Source: Cryobacterium sp. GrIS_2_6
Lineage (GTDB): Bacteria > Actinomycetota > Actinomycetes > Actinomycetales > Microbacteriaceae
Assembly: GCF_035984545.1 (NCBI RefSeq)
Contig: NZ_JAXCHP010000001.1
Location: forward strand, 1,302,001 to 1,366,000
Direction: 5' to 3'
DNA: 64,000 nt
The translations under genes were made by a program, and so were the position numbers. Shown one piece after another: positions 28,733 through 38,235 of this stretch; the stretch's first letter is position 1; every line of letters starts with the position of its first letter. Under the pieces are notes generated by a model that was not told the origin of the DNA, did not search any database, and saw nothing but the letters and a program-made list of their open reading frames with translations.

Positions 28733-29497
28733 GTGGACAATATTGGAGTCGTATTTTTGTCGGAGGTCGTGGGCACCGCGATGCTCGTCCTCCTCGGTAC
28801 CGGTGTCGTAGCCAACGTGGCCCTGGCCAAGAACAAAGGTCTCGGCGGCGGCTTCCTGATGGTCACCATCGGGTGGGGTTTCGCCGTCTTCTCCGGCGTC
28901 ATCGTGGCGTACAACTCAGGTGCGCACCTCAACCCCGCCGTGACGCTCGGCCTCGTCGCATCGGGCGCGACCGAGTTCGGCTCCGGGGTCCCTGTGAACT
29001 TCCTGTCGGTGGTCGTCTACATCGCCGCTCAGTTCCTCGGCGCCATCATCGGGGCCGTGTTCTGCTGGCTCGCGTACAAGCAGCACTTCGACCAGGAACC
29101 GAACCCGGCGAACAAACTCGGCGTCTTCTCGACCGGCCCGGCCATCCGCTCCTACGGCTGGAACCTCGTCACCGAGATCATCGGCACCTTCGTTCTGGTC
29201 TTCGTCGTGATCGCCTTCGGCGGCGGACGGCAGGGCACGTCCGGCGGCCTCGCCGCCCTGGGCGCCCTGCCAGTGGCCCTGCTCGTCATCGTGATCGGCA
29301 CCTCGCTCGGTGGGCCGACCGGGTACGCGATCAACCCGGCCCGTGACCTGGGACCGCGCATCGCGCACTTCATCCTGCCGATCAAGGGCAAGGGCTCGTC
29401 AGACTGGGCGTACTCCTGGGTGCCGGTCGTCGGACCCGTCATCGGCGGCGTCCTCGCCGGATGGGCCTCGTACGCTCTCCTGCCGATTCTCACCTAG
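28733..29497 (+). CDS. glpF: Glycerol facilitator / aquaglyceroporin
   Basis: This 254-residue channel has six membrane helices and both half-helix motifs, HLNPAVTLG and AINPARDLGPR. The Asp after the second NPA motif is characteristic of glycerol facilitators rather than water-only channels. GTG 28733 follows AGGAAGG. It is followed by a hairpin, tandem repeats and glpK, so uptake and phosphorylation of glycerol are genetically linked. Confidence 0.93.
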   Translation: MDNIGVVFLSEVVGTAMLVLLGTGVVANVALAKNKGLGGGFLMVTIGWGFAVFSGVIVAYNSGAHLNPAVTLGLVASGATEFGSGVPVNFLSVVVYIAAQFLGAIIGAVFCWLAYKQHFDQEPNPANKLGVFSTGPAIRSYGWNLVTEIIGTFVLVFVVIAFGGGRQGTSGGLAALGALPVALLVIVIGTSLGGPTGYAINPARDLGPRIAHFILPIKGKGSSDWAYSWVPVVGPVIGGVLAGWASYALLPILT

Positions 29498-29504
29498 TGC
29501 GCCT

Positions 29505-29543
29505 GCCGACCGACCGGACCCCGACGGGGGCCGGCCGGTCGGC
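29505..29543 (+). terminator. GC-rich hairpin after glpF
   Basis: GCCGACCGACCGG (29505-29517) pairs with CCGGCCGGTCGGC (29531-29543), one mismatch (which is a possible G-U), and the loop itself holds a CCCC/GGGG pair. No T-run follows, so it may attenuate rather than end transcription before glpK. Confidence 0.5.
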
Positions 29544-29568
29544 TTCTGCATGTCCAGCGGAAGACCGC

Positions 29569-29663
29569 CAGTCAGTAGTCCCTCAGTCAGTAGTCCGTCA
29601 GTCAGTAGTCCGTCAGTCAGTCATCCAGTAGGCCGTCAGTCAGCCATCCAGTAGTCAGCCAGT
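29569..29663. repeat. Degenerate tandem repeats between glpF and glpK
   Basis: CAGTCAGTAGTCCGT-type 15-base units stand at 29569-29583, 29584-29598 and 29599-29613. They are followed by two longer degenerate copies (29614-29636 and 29637-29663). No open frame crosses the array. It ends 39 bases before the glpK start, so it lies within the 5' leader or promoter region. Confidence 0.85.
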
Positions 29664-29702
29664 CTCAGCACAACGTGTCAGAACAATACAAGGAGGTATT
29701 CC

Positions 29703-31217
29703 ATGGCCCAATACGTCATCGCCATCGACCAGGGCACCACGAGTTCGCGGGCGATCATCTTCGACAAGGCGGGGTCGATCGTCTCGACCGGCCAGCTCGA
29801 GCACGAACAGATCTTCCCGCGCGCCGGCTGGGTCGAGCACGACCCGATGGAGATCTGGAACAACACCCGCGAGGTCATCGGGCAGGCACTGTCCAAGGCG
29901 AACCTGACCCGGCACGACATCGACGCCGTCGGCATCACCAACCAGCGTGAGACCGCCGTGGTCTGGGACCGCACCACCGGGCTCCCCGTCTACAACGCGA
30001 TCGTCTGGCAGGACACCCGCACCCAGCCCATCGTCGACCGGCTCGCCGCCGACGGTGGTGTCGAGCGCTTCAAGAAGCAGGTCGGCCTGCCCCTGGCGAC
30101 GTATTTCTCGGGCACGAAGATCGTCTGGATCCTCGAGAACGTCGAGGGCGCCCGGGCCAAGGCGGATGCCGGCGAGCTGATGTTCGGGACGACGGACTCC
30201 TGGGTGCTCTGGAACCTCACCGGCGGCCTCGAGGGCGGCGTGCACGCGACTGACGTCACCAACGCGAGCCGCACAATGTTCATGGACCTCGAAACCCTGC
30301 AATGGGACGACGACATCCTCGCCGCCTTCAACGTGCCCCGGTCGATGCTGCCCGAGATCCGGTCTTCCTCCGAGGTCTACGGCATCGCGAGCGAACACAG
30401 CCTGCTGCGCGAGACCCCGATTTCGGGCATCCTGGGCGACCAGCAGGCAGCGACCTTCGGTCAGGCCGCGTTCGACCAAGGCGAGGCGAAGAACACCTAC
30501 GGCACCGGTAACTTCCTGATCTTCAACACCGGCACCGAGATCGTGCACTCCCAGAACGGCCTCCTCACCACCGTGGGCTACAAGCTCGGCGACGGCGAGA
30601 CGCACTACGCGCTCGAGGGGTCGATCGCCGTCACCGGCGCGCTCGTGCAGTGGCTGCGCGACAACCTCGGCATGATCAGTTCATCCGAAGAGGTCGAGAC
30701 GCTCGCGAAGTCCGTCGACGACAACGGCGGCGCCTACTTCGTGCCGGCGTTCTCCGGGCTGTTCGCGCCGTACTGGCGTTCGGACGCCCGGGGCGCCCTC
30801 GTCGGGCTGACCCGGTTCGTGAACAAGGGTCACATCGCCAGGGCTGCCCTCGAGGCGACCGCGTTCCAGACCCGGGAGGTGATCGACGCGGTCAACGCCG
30901 ACTCCGGGGTCCCGCTCACCGAGATCAAGGTCGACGGCGGCATGATCGCCAACAACACGCTCATGCAGTTCCAGGCCGACATCCTCGGCGTGCCCGTCGT
31001 CCGGCCCGTCGTCGCGGAGACCACGGCGCTCGGTGCCGCATACGCGGCCGGCCTCGCGGTCGGCTTTTGGAGCGACCTCGACGAGCTCCGCGCCAACTGG
31101 CAGGAGGACAGTCGCTGGACGCCGCAGATGACGGTCGCCGAGCGCGACCGGCAGCTGCGCAACTGGAAGAAGGCCGTCACGAAGACCTTCGGCTGGGTCG
31201 ACGAGGACGTGCTTTAG
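29703..31217 (+). CDS. glpK: Glycerol kinase
   Basis: This 504-residue FGGY-family kinase starts [15 protein letters not shown], with the FGGY signature regions ([40 protein letters not shown]) all present and normal length. It phosphorylates glycerol to sn-glycerol-3-phosphate in the cytoplasm. ATG 29703 has AAGGAGG. There is no glpD or glpR in the window. Confidence 0.97.
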   Translation: MAQYVIAIDQGTTSSRAIIFDKAGSIVSTGQLEHEQIFPRAGWVEHDPMEIWNNTREVIGQALSKANLTRHDIDAVGITNQRETAVVWDRTTGLPVYNAIVWQDTRTQPIVDRLAADGGVERFKKQVGLPLATYFSGTKIVWILENVEGARAKADAGELMFGTTDSWVLWNLTGGLEGGVHATDVTNASRTMFMDLETLQWDDDILAAFNVPRSMLPEIRSSSEVYGIASEHSLLRETPISGILGDQQAATFGQAAFDQGEAKNTYGTGNFLIFNTGTEIVHSQNGLLTTVGYKLGDGETHYALEGSIAVTGALVQWLRDNLGMISSSEEVETLAKSVDDNGGAYFVPAFSGLFAPYWRSDARGALVGLTRFVNKGHIARAALEATAFQTREVIDAVNADSGVPLTEIKVDGGMIANNTLMQFQADILGVPVVRPVVAETTALGAAYAAGLAVGFWSDLDELRANWQEDSRWTPQMTVAERDRQLRNWKKAVTKTFGWVDEDVL

Positions 31218-31243
31218 GCCGCACACCTCGCCGCCGCACAAGG

Positions 31244-31326
31244 ACCAATTCGACGGAGATTCCGGGTTTCACACACGTGGGAGCGCGTCTCAAGGGCTTT
31301 CCCACCAGAATCTCCGTCGAATTGGT
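31244..31326. terminator. Long two-tier inverted repeat between convergent glpK and trpD
   Basis: Bases 31244-31262 are the exact reverse complement of 31308-31326. Inside the 45-base spacer GTGGGA and TCCCAC form a second stem. It lies between two converging genes and is probably a bidirectional terminator, though far longer than needed; a mobile or REP-like origin is possible. Confidence 0.65.
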
Positions 31327-31339
31327 TCGGGCACGCGGG

Positions 31340-32392
31340 CTACGCGCGGCTGGCCGCGACCCATTCGGCGAGCTTGGCCGTGGCGGCCCCTGAATCGATG
31401 GATTCCGCTGCCACGGCCAGCTTGTCGCGGAATCTGTCGAGAATGCTCGACTGCGCGGACACCGGATTCTTCGCGAGATCGAAGGCGACAAGACCGGCCG
31501 CTGCGTTGAGGAGCACGATGTCCCGCACGGCACCCGCCTGTCCGGCGAGCGTCTGGTGCACGACCTCGGCGTTGTGCGCCGGGTCGCCGCCGAGGAGTTC
31601 GCTTATCGAGGCGCGGCGGATGCCGAGCTCGCGCGGGTCGATGTCATGCTCGGTCACGAGGCCCCGGGACACCTCCCAGACGTGACTGTGACCGGTCGTC
31701 GTGAGTTCATCGAGACCGTCATCCCCGCGGAAGACGAGCGCGGCAGCCCCGCGGGTCTGGAAAACGCCGACGATGAGCGGTACCCGGTCGAGTCCGGCGA
31801 CACCGACAGCGGAGGCTTCCGGACGGGCCGGGTTGCAGAGCGGGCCGAGGTAGTTGAACACCGTCGGGATGCCCAGCTCTGCCCTGACCGGTCCGGCGTG
31901 ACGGAATCCTGGGTGGAATGCCGCCGCATAGGCGAAGGTGATCCCGGTCGCGTCGAGGATCTCCGCGACCTTCTCGGCGGAGAGGGTCAGGTCGATGCCC
32001 AGCGCCGAGAGCACGTCCGAGGCACCCGATGCCGAACTCGCGGCCCTGTTCCCGTGCTTGATCACCGGAACGCCCGCGCCGGCACACACGATCGAAGCCA
32101 TCGTTGAAATATTGACGGTGCCGAAACGATCACCCCCGGTGCCGACGATATCGAGCGCCATCGGGTTGACCGGGAGGGCGACGGCATGCTCGAGGATGGC
32201 GTCACGAAAGCCGACGATCTCGTCGACAGTCTCCCCCTTGGCGCGCAAGGCGACGAGGAACCCGGCGATCTGGGCCTGGGTCGCGTGCCCCTGCATCACT
32301 TGCTCCATGCTCCACGCCGCATCGGAGACGCTCAGGTCCTCTCCACTGAGCAGGGCGCTGAGGACATTGGGCCAGGACTGGATTTCGAGCAT
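31340..32392 (-). CDS. trpD: Anthranilate phosphoribosyltransferase TrpD
   Basis: This 350-residue enzyme shows DIVGTGGDRFGTVNIST (PRPP loop), KHGNRAASSASGASDVL, and the NYLGPLCNP segment, all standard for TrpD. It joins anthranilate to PRPP in tryptophan synthesis. Other trp genes are absent; an isolated trpD divergent from ctaE is also found in mycobacteria. TAAGAT lies seven bases before its ATG. Confidence 0.95.
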   Translation of the reverse strand: MLEIQSWPNVLSALLSGEDLSVSDAAWSMEQVMQGHATQAQIAGFLVALRAKGETVDEIVGFRDAILEHAVALPVNPMALDIVGTGGDRFGTVNISTMASIVCAGAGVPVIKHGNRAASSASGASDVLSALGIDLTLSAEKVAEILDATGITFAYAAAFHPGFRHAGPVRAELGIPTVFNYLGPLCNPARPEASAVGVAGLDRVPLIVGVFQTRGAAALVFRGDDGLDELTTTGHSHVWEVSRGLVTEHDIDPRELGIRRASISELLGGDPAHNAEVVHQTLAGQAGAVRDIVLLNAAAGLVAFDLAKNPVSAQSSILDRFRDKLAVAAESIDSGAATAKLAEWVAASRA

Positions 32393-32399
32393 GAAACCG

Positions 32400-32405
32400 A
32401 TCTTA
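32400..32405 (-). promoter_or_regulatory. -10 box TAAGAT of trpD
   Basis: On the minus strand TAAGAT ends seven bases before ATG 32392 and no ribosome-binding site is present, consistent with a leaderless or near-leaderless trpD transcript. Confidence 0.45.
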
Positions 32406-32525
32406 AGCGCATCGGCTGCCGCGTTCCGAATCTGCTCCAGCGGCGCTTTCGTTCCAATATGGTTACCTTTTGGGTAAATGACGCACCCGCATCCGCATGG
32501 TGCGCACCCCGGCTGCGAAATCGGC

Positions 32526-32531
32526 CATAAT
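32526..32531 (+). promoter_or_regulatory. -10 box CATAAT of the ctaE-qcrCAB operon
   Basis: CATAAT ends six bases before GTG 32538 and no Shine-Dalgarno is visible, so the oxidase/bcc operon probably starts with a leaderless gene. Confidence 0.5.
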
Positions 32532-32537
32532 GGACGA

Positions 32538-33167
32538 GTGACGAGCCCTTCGATAACTTATTCAGCCACAGCGCCCGTGGTTAATCGGCCCAACAGCGTT
32601 GCTGTCGGCACCATTGTGTGGCTGGGCAGCGAAGTCATGTTCTTCGCGGGCCTGTTCGCCATCTACTTCACGCTTCGTTCGACATCGCCGGAACTCTGGC
32701 AATTCGAAGCCGAGAAGCACAATTTTCCCTACGCACTCGTGAACACCCTGATCCTCGTTTCCTCGTCGATCACGTGCCAGTTCGGCGTGTTCGCCGCGGA
32801 GCGTCTCCAGGCCCGCTCAACGGGCTGGAAGCCCAGCCAGTGGGGCATGGTGGAATGGTTCTTCCTGACGTACGCCCTCGGCGCCGTCTTCGTCTCCGGG
32901 CAGATCTGGGAGTACGCCACCCTGGTCTCCGAAGGCGTGTCGCTGCAGAGCAACGCATACGGCTCGGCCTTCTACCTCACCACCGGGTTCCACGGCATCC
33001 ACGTCACGGCCGGCCTGATCGCCTTCCTCCTCGTCATCGGTCGCGGGTTCGCGGTCAAGAACTTCGGTCACAAGGAGGCGACGAGCGCCATCGTCGTCTC
33101 GTACTACTGGCACTTCGTCGATGTCGTCTGGATCGGCCTCTTCCTCGTCATTTACGTCCTCAAATAG
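32538..33167 (+). CDS. ctaE: Cytochrome c oxidase subunit III
   Basis: This 209-residue protein with five membrane helices matches subunit III of aa3 oxidase ([47 protein letters not shown]). GTG 32538 is chosen over a longer frame because the -10 box sits six bases before it and the protein then begins as expected. It leads the operon ctaE-qcrC-qcrA-qcrB. Confidence 0.95.
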   Translation: MTSPSITYSATAPVVNRPNSVAVGTIVWLGSEVMFFAGLFAIYFTLRSTSPELWQFEAEKHNFPYALVNTLILVSSSITCQFGVFAAERLQARSTGWKPSQWGMVEWFFLTYALGAVFVSGQIWEYATLVSEGVSLQSNAYGSAFYLTTGFHGIHVTAGLIAFLLVIGRGFAVKNFGHKEATSAIVVSYYWHFVDVVWIGLFLVIYVLK

Positions 33168-33190
33168 AGATCCGGAGCGGACACCTCAGA

Positions 33191-34003
33191 ATGACCAAGA
33201 CCAACACCCTCAAGCCGGCCCGCGTGCGCACGTCCGGCCGCCGCAGCCCACTGGCCAGTGTCGCCCTGATCGCCATCGGCCTTCTCTTCACGGGCGGCGC
33301 ATACGCGCTGTTCAGCACGAGCACCGCGAGTGCCCAGACGGATGCCTCGTCCCAGCAGACCATCGGAGAGGGAAAGAAGCTCTTCGCGAGTAACTGCGCC
33401 ACCTGCCACGGCCTCGGCGCCGCGGGAACCGGATCAGGACCCAGCCTCATCGGTGTCGGTGCGGCGTCCGTCGACTTCCAGGTCGGCACCGGCCGGATGC
33501 CCATGCAGATGGACGGTCCGCAGGCCGAGAAGAAGGCCGTCTCGTTCACCGACGAACAGATCGCAGCCCTCGCCGCCTATGTCGCCTCCCTCGCCCCCGG
33601 GCCGGCGGTCCCGGATGCGCGCTACCTCGACGCTCAGGGCGATTCCGCGAAGGGCGCCGAGCTGTTCCGCATCAACTGCGCGATGTGCCACAACGTCGCA
33701 GGCGCCGGAGGCGCCCTCACGGAGGGCAAGTTCGCCCCCGCACTCGACGGCGTCTCCGCCCAGCACATCTACGAGGCCATGATCACGGGACCGCAGAGCA
33801 TGCCGGTCTTCAACGACATGAACATCTCACCGGAGAGCAAACGCGACATCATCACGTACCTCAAGTACCTCGAGAACAACCCGTCTCCTGGCGGATACGC
33901 CCTCGGCTCGCTCGGTCCGGTTTCCGAAGGACTGTTCCTCTGGATCTTCGGACTCGGCGCGATCGTCGGGTTGACGGTGTGGATCACCGCAAAATCGAAC
34001 TGA
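33191..34003 (+). CDS. qcrC: Diheme cytochrome c subunit QcrC of the bcc complex
   Basis: This 270-residue protein has an N-terminal membrane anchor (about residues 22-45), two CxxCH haem-c sites (CATCH and CAMCH) and a C-terminal membrane helix. The two haems carry electrons directly to the aa3 oxidase in the actinobacterial supercomplex, replacing a soluble cytochrome c. ATG 33191 follows GGAGCGG, 23 bases after ctaE. Confidence 0.96.
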   Translation: MTKTNTLKPARVRTSGRRSPLASVALIAIGLLFTGGAYALFSTSTASAQTDASSQQTIGEGKKLFASNCATCHGLGAAGTGSGPSLIGVGAASVDFQVGTGRMPMQMDGPQAEKKAVSFTDEQIAALAAYVASLAPGPAVPDARYLDAQGDSAKGAELFRINCAMCHNVAGAGGALTEGKFAPALDGVSAQHIYEAMITGPQSMPVFNDMNISPESKRDIITYLKYLENNPSPGGYALGSLGPVSEGLFLWIFGLGAIVGLTVWITAKSN

Positions 34004-34096
34004 CCCGCATCCGAACAGGGCGCGGAATCAGAATCATGCAGCAGACACACCTGCTCAGCACACAACTGCACGACACACAGCAGACAAAGGAGCACA

Positions 34097-35167
34097 ATGG
34101 CCACGGACGATAACAGCGGGAAGGACCTTACCGCTGCTGACTCCGGCGCCGGGCACGACCCCGCGAACGCCGGCACGGCCGTTGTCGTGCGCGACGCCGT
34201 GGACAACCCCGGATTCCCGCCGCACCGCCCCCGCGTCACCGACCTGAACCCGAGCGCCGAGCGCCGTGCCGAGCGCACGGTCTACACGCTCTTCTACGTC
34301 TCGATCGTCGGAAGCGTTTTTGCGATCGCCGCGTACATGGCGTTCCCGATCGTGGAAACCGACCCGGGCTCCGTTCGGCTGAACACCCTCTTCATCGGCC
34401 TCGGTCTGGCCCTCGCGCTCCTTGCGATCGGCATCGGCGCCGTCCACTGGGGCAAGGCACTGATGAGCGACCACGAAGGCATCGATGTCCGGCACCCCGT
34501 CCGCGGCTCAGAGGAGACCAGGGCCAGGGCCGTCGAGATCTTCGCCGAAGCCAACGAGGAATCCGGGATCGGACGACGCAGCCTCATCCGGAACAGCCTG
34601 ATCGGCGCGCTCATCGCCTTCCCCCTTCCCGCGGTCGTGCTCTTCCGCGGCCTCGGTCCGATGAACGAGAACCCTTCCGAGCTGCTCACCCACACGATGT
34701 GGACCAAAGGGACCCGGCTGGCGATCGACCCGACCGGCACACCGATCAAGGCCTCGGACGTCACCCTCGGCTCCGCCTTCCACGTAATTCCGGAGGGTTT
34801 GCAGGACCTTCCGAGCGGTCGTCTGGAAGAGAAGGCCAAGGCGGCCGTGCTGCTGATGCGCCTCAAGCCCGAGGACCTCAACGAGCTCCCCGAGCGTGCA
34901 GGCTGGTCGTACGACGGCATCGTCGCGTATTCCAAGATCTGCACCCACGTCGGCTGCCCCGTCGCCCTCTACGAACAGCAGACCCACCACCTGCTCTGCC
35001 CGTGCCACCAGTCACAGTTCGACGTGTCGAACCACTGCGAGGTCATCTTCGGACCGGCCAAGCGGCCGCTCCCCCAGCTGCCCATCGCCGTAGACTCTGA
35101 GGGCTACCTCATTGCGCAGAGCGATTTCACTGAACCCGTCGGACCGAGTTTTTGGGAGCGGCATTGA
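34097..35167 (+). CDS. qcrA: Rieske iron-sulfur subunit QcrA
   Basis: This 356-residue subunit has three membrane helices, as is typical of actinobacteria, and a C-terminal Rieske domain with CTHVGC and CPCHQS, the four 2Fe-2S ligands and disulfide cysteines. It passes electrons from menaquinol to QcrC. ATG 34097 has AAAGGAG. Its TGA overlaps the TTG start proposed for qcrB. Confidence 0.96.
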   Translation: MATDDNSGKDLTAADSGAGHDPANAGTAVVVRDAVDNPGFPPHRPRVTDLNPSAERRAERTVYTLFYVSIVGSVFAIAAYMAFPIVETDPGSVRLNTLFIGLGLALALLAIGIGAVHWGKALMSDHEGIDVRHPVRGSEETRARAVEIFAEANEESGIGRRSLIRNSLIGALIAFPLPAVVLFRGLGPMNENPSELLTHTMWTKGTRLAIDPTGTPIKASDVTLGSAFHVIPEGLQDLPSGRLEEKAKAAVLLMRLKPEDLNELPERAGWSYDGIVAYSKICTHVGCPVALYEQQTHHLLCPCHQSQFDVSNHCEVIFGPAKRPLPQLPIAVDSEGYLIAQSDFTEPVGPSFWERH

Positions 35168-36786
35168 GTATCACCAAAATGACCACAGGCGTGGTCGAGA
35201 CGACGAAGACCAACGGCGGCTTCACGGGCGCGGCGGCGAACTACATCGACGAGCGCACGAGCATCTCCACCGCGGTGAAGGAACTCGGCCGGAAGATCTT
35301 TCCAGACCACTGGTCCTTCCTCCTCGGTGAGGTTGCCCTCTACAGCTTCGTCATCATCCTGCTGTCCGGGACGTTCCTGACGTTCTTCTTCAGCGCCTCG
35401 ATGGCACCCGTCCACTACGAAGGCTCGTACGTTCCGCTCAAGGGTGTCGAAATGTCGGCGGCGATGTCCTCGTCGCTCAACATCTCCTTCGACATCCGCG
35501 GCGGCCTCCTGATGCGCCAGGTGCACCATTGGGCGGCGCTGCTGTTCGTGGCGTCCATCGGCCTGCACATGCTCCGGATCTACTTCACGGGTGCGTTCCG
35601 CAAACCCCGCGAACTCAACTGGGTCATCGGCTTCATCCTGTTCATCCTCGCGATGGCAGAAGGCTTCACCGGATATTCCCTCCCCGATGATCTGCTCTCC
35701 GGCAACGGCCTGCGGATCATCGACGGAATGGTCAAGGGCATCCCGCTGATCGGAACCTGGATCTCCTTCCTGCTCTTCGGCGGCGAATTCCCGGGCGAGG
35801 CGATCGTGGGTCGGCTCTACTCGCTCCACATCCTGCTGCTGCCCGCGATCATCATCGCCCTCATCGCGATGCACCTGCTCTTCGTCGTCGTGCACAAGCA
35901 CACCCAGTACCCCGGTGCCGGACGCACGAACAAGAACGTCGTCGGCTACCCGGTCCTCCCGGTCTATGCCGCCAAGGCCGGCGGGTTCTTCTTCATCGTC
36001 TTCGGCGTAGTGATGTTGATGGCTTCGCTGTTCACGATCAACCCGATCTGGAACTACGGCCCCTATGACCCCTCCCCGGTCTCGGCCGGTACCCAGCCCG
36101 ATTGGTACATCGGCTTTGCCGACGGCGCGCTGCGCCTGATTCCGCCGGGGCTCGAGTTCGTCTGGCTCGACCGTACCTGGTCGTTCAATATCCTGATCCC
36201 GCTCACCACCCTGGGACTCTTCATACTCGTGGTGCTGATCTACCCGTTCATCGAGGCCTGGGTGACAGGAGACAAGCGCGAGCACCACATCCTCGACCGT
36301 CCTCGCAACGCCCCGACCCGCACCGCCATCGGTGCGGCGGGCGTCACGTTCTACGCGGCTCTCTGGGCGACGGCGTCTTCGGACATCATCGCGACGCACT
36401 TCCACGTGACGATGGAGGGCGTCATCCATACGATGCAGTTCCTCACCATCGTGGGCCCGTTCATCGCGTTCTTCGTCGCCAAGCGGGTCTGCCTCGCACT
36501 TCAGAAGAAGGATCGCGAGATCGTTCTGCACGGCTACGAATCGGGCCGGATCGTGCGTCTGCCCGGTGGCGAGTACATCGAGGTGCACCAGCCCGTCGAC
36601 GAGTACGAGCGCTGGAAGCTCGTGAGCTATTCCGACTACAAGCCGCTGATGATCCGCCCGAACGACCAGGGCAGGATCACTGCCGGCCAGCGCGTGCGCG
36701 GCGGACTCTCCCGCTGGTTCTTCGAGGATCGGATCGTTCCGGTCACCACGACAGAACTCGAGCAGAGCCACGGGGACCACCACTAA
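35164..36786 (+). CDS. qcrB: Cytochrome b subunit QcrB of the bcc complex
   Basis: This about 540-residue protein contains the cytochrome b core with paired haem His residues (RQVHHWAALLFVASIGLHMLR-type helix and the later YSLHILLLPA helix), the FTGYSLPDD loop, and the PEWY-equivalent region (PDWYIGFADGALRL). A C-terminal extension follows, typical of actinobacteria. TTG 35164 is preferred: GGGAG lies six bases before it and TTGA overlaps the qcrA stop; ATG 35179 is the main alternative. Confidence 0.93.
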   Translation: MSITKMTTGVVETTKTNGGFTGAAANYIDERTSISTAVKELGRKIFPDHWSFLLGEVALYSFVIILLSGTFLTFFFSASMAPVHYEGSYVPLKGVEMSAAMSSSLNISFDIRGGLLMRQVHHWAALLFVASIGLHMLRIYFTGAFRKPRELNWVIGFILFILAMAEGFTGYSLPDDLLSGNGLRIIDGMVKGIPLIGTWISFLLFGGEFPGEAIVGRLYSLHILLLPAIIIALIAMHLLFVVVHKHTQYPGAGRTNKNVVGYPVLPVYAAKAGGFFFIVFGVVMLMASLFTINPIWNYGPYDPSPVSAGTQPDWYIGFADGALRLIPPGLEFVWLDRTWSFNILIPLTTLGLFILVVLIYPFIEAWVTGDKREHHILDRPRNAPTRTAIGAAGVTFYAALWATASSDIIATHFHVTMEGVIHTMQFLTIVGPFIAFFVAKRVCLALQKKDREIVLHGYESGRIVRLPGGEYIEVHQPVDEYERWKLVSYSDYKPLMIRPNDQGRITAGQRVRGGLSRWFFEDRIVPVTTTELEQSHGDHH

Positions 36787-36835
36787 CAAGCGGTCCCACC
36801 TTCACCACAACACAACATGAACAGATCGGGCATCG

Positions 36836-37753
36836 ATGTCCCTCCAGACCCTGTCGGAGTGGCTTCGGTGCCCGAACTGCTTCTCGCCCCTCGCGGCGAA
36901 CGGCGGCCTCGTGCTGCGATGTGCGTCCGGGCATTCCTTCGACGCCAACCGGCGCGGCTATCTTTCGCTTCTGGGCGGGCGCAGCCATGTGGTCGGTGAC
37001 AGCGCCGCTATGCTCGACGCGCGTGAGGCCTTCCTCGAAGCAGGCTGGTACGAAGACCTGCGCACGGCCGTCACGACGCTCGTCGCAGTGGAACAGCCCG
37101 CTCGGGTGCTCGACATCGGCTGTGGCACCGGGTACTACCTCCGCGGAGTGACCGAAGCCTGTCCGACCGCCGGATACCTCGGAATGGACCTTTCGCCCAT
37201 CGCCGTGGCCCGAACTGTGGCCACCGCCCGCGCTGCCTCACGACCGGGACACGCTGTCGTCGCAGACGAGACACTCCCAGACCCACCACTCGTGGACGGG
37301 CTCGTCGCCGACGTGTGGACCGACCTTCCGGTTCGGACCGGCATCGCCGACGTACTCCTGAACGTTTTCGCTCCCCGCAATCCTGCGGAGTTCCATCGTG
37401 TGCTCCGGGACGACGGCTTCCTCGCCGTCGTCGTGCCCCACGACGACCATCTCCGTGAGCTCCGTGACGCGGGACTGGCCCTCGACATCCCCCCGAACAA
37501 GGCGGAAGACCTCCGCGTCGCCCTGGGCGCGTGGTTCGCGCTCGAGGCACGGATCGGGGTCTCCGGCCGTCACGACCTCGGCGCGGACGAGGTTGCCTCG
37601 CTGATCGGCATGGGTCCCTCAGCGCACCACACGGGGACGGAGGCGATCGCGAACCGCTGGCCGGCCACGAACCCGGTGACATTCTCCTTCGACGTCCTCG
37701 GCTTCCGCCGCCGCGCCGTGCCCGCTCTCCCCCGTTCACGCGAAAGCGGGTGA
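36836..37753 (+). CDS. RlmA-type 23S rRNA (guanine-N1) methyltransferase
   Basis: This 305-residue protein begins with a zinc ribbon (RCPNC, then RCASGHSFD) followed by RRGYLSLL and a Rossmann methyltransferase domain with VLDIGCGTGYY and DLSPIAV. This arrangement is that of RlmA(I)/RlmA(II)/TlrB enzymes, which methylate G745 or G748 of 23S rRNA; which base is hit here cannot be told. It follows qcrB by 49 bases. Its stop codon is embedded in a long hairpin. Confidence 0.85.
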   Translation: MSLQTLSEWLRCPNCFSPLAANGGLVLRCASGHSFDANRRGYLSLLGGRSHVVGDSAAMLDAREAFLEAGWYEDLRTAVTTLVAVEQPARVLDIGCGTGYYLRGVTEACPTAGYLGMDLSPIAVARTVATARAASRPGHAVVADETLPDPPLVDGLVADVWTDLPVRTGIADVLLNVFAPRNPAEFHRVLRDDGFLAVVVPHDDHLRELRDAGLALDIPPNKAEDLRVALGAWFALEARIGVSGRHDLGADEVASLIGMGPSAHHTGTEAIANRWPATNPVTFSFDVLGFRRRAVPALPRSRESG

Positions 37754-37799
37754 ATCGTCGTTCTCAGAAGTTGAGACCGACGATTCACCCGCTTTCGCG
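37739..37799. terminator. Long perfect hairpin at the end of rlmA, convergent with ctaF
   Basis: Bases 37739-37760 are the exact reverse complement of 37778-37799 (22 bp), and TCTCA/TGAGA in the spacer extends the stem after one mismatch. It contains the stop codon of the methyltransferase gene and ends 14 bases before the ctaF stop. Most likely it is a bidirectional terminator. Confidence 0.75.
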
Positions 37800-37812
37800 G
37801 AACAGGGTTCGG

Positions 37813-38235
37813 CTATCGCGCGAAGTTACCGCGGTAGTACTCGTAGACCCAGCCGATGAGGCAGATCACGCCGACGCCGACCGCGATGATCGAGATCCAG
37901 AACCCGACCGCGAGGCCGAGGAACAGCAACGCCGCACTCGCGGCGAGGAGGATGGGCCACCAGCTCCACGGGCTGAAGAAGCCGACCTCGGGATCGCCGT
38001 CGTCGACGTTGGCGTCCAGGCGATCCTCCGGGAGCTCTCCGCCCTGGGCGCCGTGCACCCGGGAGAGGTAGAAGGCGACGAAACTCACAAACACAGAGCT
38101 CAGCGCCAGGGCGAAGGTGCCCGCCCATTCGATGCTGTGCTGGTGCGGGTCGACGAGGCCCCAGATGATGTACGCGACCGTGACGAGGGCGAAGAAGCCC
38201 GCGAGCAGCCAGAAGAGGTTGGTGTTTGCCCTCAT
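37813..38235 (-). CDS. ctaF: Cytochrome c oxidase subunit IV (actinobacterial)
   Basis: This 140-residue protein has four membrane helices in two pairs, with the central VDPHQHSIEW and PRVGFF-like region (DPEVGFFSPWSWWPI). It is the small actinobacterial subunit IV of aa3 oxidase. Its ATG directly abuts the ctaD stop. Confidence 0.94.
   Translation of the reverse strand: MRANTNLFWLLAGFFALVTVAYIIWGLVDPHQHSIEWAGTFALALSSVFVSFVAFYLSRVHGAQGGELPEDRLDANVDDGDPEVGFFSPWSWWPILLAASAALLFLGLAVGFWISIIAVGVGVICLIGWVYEYYRGNFAR

Noticed and set aside
29569..29663. CRISPR-like array between glpF and glpK
   Set aside because: Units are contiguous 15-base repeats without unique spacers and no cas genes are present.
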